This document shows, piece after piece, positions 5,092-6,761 of a DNA stretch of 6,761 bases. The position numbers and the translations under genes are program-made. This DNA comes from an uncultured Clostridia bacterium (GTDB lineage: Bacteria > Bacillota > Clostridia > Christensenellales > UBA1242), in contig CANQZB010000054.1 in assembly GCA_947628195.1 (NCBI GenBank), positions 1 through 6,761 on the forward strand, in the 5' to 3' direction. How positions within the stretch are numbered: position 1 is the first letter of the stretch; every line of letters begins with the position of its first letter. Below the pieces are notes generated by a model. It worked only from the letters and a program-made list of their open reading frames with translations, searched no databases and was not told the DNA's origin.

Positions 5092-5961
5092 ATGCTTAAC
5101 ATTATCGCTTCGCCTTATAGTTATAACAGCAATGCAGAAAAAATTGTCAAACGCATTGTTAGTTTTTTAAAGTCAGAAAAAGTGGATTATTCTGTATTTT
5201 TTTCGCCCGACCTTAACAGCCTTGAAACAAATGTAAAACAACTTGTTGTAGATGGGGAAACAGAATTTGTTGTTGTTGGAGATGACCCAATTTTAAATTT
5301 GTTTATAAATTCAATTAAGGATTTATCTAAAATAAAACTTGGCATTGTTCCTATTGGCGGGGAAGATGATTTTGCCGAATGTTTGGGCGTATCATTTAAT
5401 CCCATTCAAGCCATTAAAGATATTCTTGAAAAAAATGTCGAAACCGTGGATTATCTTGTTGTGAACGATAGCAAAGCAATTAACAACATTTTAATTGGCG
5501 CAAGTGCGGAAATTTATGAGATTTACAATCAATATAAAATAAAAAACAGCATAACGCGCGCCTATGTAACACGCCAAAACGCTGCCAAATTTGAAGGGAT
5601 TGAATTGACATTTTACAGCAGAAACAAACAACCTCAAACTGAAATAATTTTTGAACTTTCAATTTCTAACGGCGGGCTTAAAAAAGGGAAAAATGTAAGT
5701 CCACTTGCAAATGTAAAGGACGGGCTGTTTAACTTTAATTACGCATCTGTATCTGAGAAAAACGATAAAAAGAAATATTTGGCAATGTTTAACAAAGGCA
5801 ACCAAATTTATGATGAAAAAACTAAACAATTTTGGATAAACAACCTTAAAATTTTTAGCCCTAACAAAAAAATTAAAGCCATTGTGGATGGCAAGCTTAA
5901 CACCTATGAAGAACTTAACATTTCAATTGTGGAAAACGGGCTTAAAATATATAAAAAATAG
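5092..5961 (+). CDS. YegS/DagK-family diacylglycerol (lipid) kinase homologue with degenerate catalytic motifs
   Basis: The family phosphorylates diacylglycerol or related lipids with ATP at the inner face of the membrane. The 289 residues and overall layout fit: an N-terminal alpha/beta domain (1-120) and a beta-sandwich (121-289), with GGLKKGKNVSPLANVKDGLF (194-213) matching the usual GGG...P.A...DG.L segment. The nucleotide-binding motifs do not fit. GGDGT is replaced by GDDPI (63-67), PxGTGNDFA by PIGGEDDFA (87-95), and the late DGE by DGK (266-268). The conserved catalytic-loop residues are therefore largely lost and the protein may not be an active kinase. I chose the ATG at 5092 over an in-frame TTG at 5065, because the TTG lies upstream of the -10 and MLNIIASP is the normal family N-terminus. 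No ribosome binding site is seen; the mRNA is probably leaderless. Confidence 0.85.
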   Translation: MLNIIASPYSYNSNAEKIVKRIVSFLKSEKVDYSVFFSPDLNSLETNVKQLVVDGETEFVVVGDDPILNLFINSIKDLSKIKLGIVPIGGEDDFAECLGVSFNPIQAIKDILEKNVETVDYLVVNDSKAINNILIGASAEIYEIYNQYKIKNSITRAYVTRQNAAKFEGIELTFYSRNKQPQTEIIFELSISNGGLKKGKNVSPLANVKDGLFNFNYASVSEKNDKKKYLAMFNKGNQIYDEKTKQFWINNLKIFSPNKKIKAIVDGKLNTYEELNISIVENGLKIYKK

Positions 5962-6008
5962 AACTTTAATAAGTTTTATTTTTTTAAATAAAATTCGACA
6001 AATTTACA

Positions 6009-6014
6009 CATAAT
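6009..6014 (+). promoter_or_regulatory. Possible -10 element for leaderless expression of the VanW-family gene
   Basis: CATAAT lies exactly 6 nt before the ATG at 6021, the same spacing as TATAAT before the lipid-kinase homologue. I find no convincing -35 and no Shine-Dalgarno sequence upstream. The preceding 59-nt gap contains only an AT-only inverted repeat. The alternative is readthrough from the upstream gene with weak initiation. Confidence 0.4.
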
Positions 6015-6020
6015 AAGCCT

Positions 6021-6761
6021 ATGAAAAGGGCGTTTATTTTGCCTATGCTAATTATTTTGCTTGCAATAAGCAATTTTGCAGGCGTTAATTTTGCCATTAA
6101 CAATTTGAGCGTTTGCGTTTCGCCCAGTGAAGTGCAAACCGCAAGTTCAAATGAGATTTTACATAAAAACAAAATTGAATTTTATTACGCCAACCGAGTG
6201 TTTAGTTATAATTTGGCAGAAAATGTTAAAAAATCTGACAATTTTTATTTAAATTATGAAATTAACAAATATAAACGCTTTGGCGAGGAGCACGAGCGCA
6301 AAGCCCTTTTAAAGCGCATGCTTAACTTGGGGTTTGATAGCGAAATTGCGCTTAATTATCTGTTCCCAAATTTAAGTGCGCTTATAAACAATATAGAAAA
6401 AAACATAAAAATTGCGCCAAAAAACGCCAGCCTTAAACTAGATGCAAACAGCGAAAAAGTGTTTTTTATAACGCCAGAAATAATTGGGCAAAAATTGGAT
6501 AAATCCGCCCTTTATGCCAACATTATTGAAAGTTATTTAAAAAACTTGCCACTTAAATTTAATTTGCCTTTAATTAAGTTAATGCCCGAAGTTTTGCGTG
6601 CAGATTTTTTAAAGTTTACAAATTTGCGTGCGGATTTTTCCACAGATTTTTCCGCCTCTTCCGCAGATAGAAAGCACAACATAAAAAATGCGCTTGTTAG
6701 CCTTAACAAAGTGGAGATTTTGCCGGGCGAAACATTTTCGTTTAATCGCACTGTGGGCAGG
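6021..6761 (+). CDS. VanW-family envelope protein with PG_binding_4-like domain, C-terminus cut by the right edge
   Basis: 247 codons are open to the window end with no stop. Residues 2-25 form a KR-led hydrophobic signal peptide or anchor, so the protein is exported. Residues 50-130 show no motif I recognise. About 140-190 resemble the PG_binding_4 domain that often precedes VanW (ITPEIIGQKLD, then LPLKFNLPLIKLMP). The VanW domain begins near 204, with FSTDFS, then DRKHNIKNALVSLNKVEILP followed by GETFSFNRTVGR up to the edge. This is the family's R..NI..A...L....PGE.FSFN..VG signature. VanW proteins occur in some vancomycin-resistance clusters and widely in Bacillota; their biochemical role is unclear, and nothing here indicates resistance. 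It lies 59 nt after the lipid-kinase homologue. The ATG is chosen because the signal peptide starts there, although no ribosome binding site is visible. Confidence 0.88.
   Translation, partial: MKRAFILPMLIILLAISNFAGVNFAINNLSVCVSPSEVQTASSNEILHKNKIEFYYANRVFSYNLAENVKKSDNFYLNYEINKYKRFGEEHERKALLKRMLNLGFDSEIALNYLFPNLSALINNIEKNIKIAPKNASLKLDANSEKVFFITPEIIGQKLDKSALYANIIESYLKNLPLKFNLPLIKLMPEVLRADFLKFTNLRADFSTDFSASSADRKHNIKNALVSLNKVEILPGETFSFNRTVGR

Noticed and set aside
5974..5993. Inverted repeat TTTTATTT/AAATAAAA between the lipid-kinase homologue and the VanW gene as a terminator
   Set aside because: The stem contains only A-T pairs and no U-run follows it, so it is unlikely to terminate transcription. 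It is expected by chance in sequence this AT-rich.
6533..6751. Minus-strand ORF of 72 codons opposite the VanW gene
   Set aside because: The opposite strand encodes a clear VanW signature with PGETFSFN. The minus-strand product is low-complexity Lys/Ser with no ribosome binding site.
6021..6761. Vancomycin-resistance gene
   Set aside because: VanW-domain proteins are widespread in Bacillota without resistance, and no vanA/B/H/X/Y/R/S-type neighbour is present.

Overview
The window comes from an AT-rich bacterium and is most consistent with an uncultured low-GC Bacillota, probably clostridial. Four things point there: a T-box tRNA-sensing leader in front of pheST, a PheS with the Firmicute-type Cys4 insertion, a VanW-family envelope protein, and strong sigma-A promoters with AGGAG ribosome binding sites. 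Species-level placement is not possible from this sequence alone.

Layout. Positions 1-557 (minus strand) hold the N-terminal third of pheT, which runs off the left edge. pheS (566-1594) lies directly upstream of it, and the pheT ribosome binding site overlaps the pheS stop codon. Positions 1595-2217 hold the pheST promoter and a roughly 570-nt T-box leader with a UUC (Phe) specifier, a canonical antiterminator and an intrinsic terminator. The middle of this leader, between Stem I and the antiterminator, is expanded by two related ~110-nt hairpin-rich modules and by repeat ends of the GAGATTGCCAC...TCGCAATGAC type. Positions 2264-3560 form a two-gene unit of unknown function, with its own promoter and terminator. 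It encodes a 309-aa protein with WG-like beta repeats and a helical C-terminus, then a 95-aa protein with a Lys/Thr/Ala-rich tail. Positions 3587-4982 hold rmuC with its own promoter and terminator.

The right end reads on the plus strand. It carries a YegS/DagK-type lipid kinase homologue (5092-5961) whose nucleotide-binding motifs are degenerate, then a secreted or membrane-anchored VanW-family protein (6021 onward, cut by the right edge). Both lack a Shine-Dalgarno sequence and carry a -10-like hexamer exactly 6 nt before the ATG, which suggests leaderless mRNAs.

How the parts relate. pheS and pheT make the two subunits of phenylalanyl-tRNA synthetase, and the T-box would raise their expression when tRNA-Phe is uncharged. 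The 309-aa and 95-aa genes are probably co-expressed. RmuC is a stand-alone DNA-maintenance protein. The lipid-kinase homologue and the VanW protein are adjacent envelope-related genes, but nothing shows a shared pathway. The most unusual parts are the expanded T-box leader and the degenerate lipid-kinase homologue.
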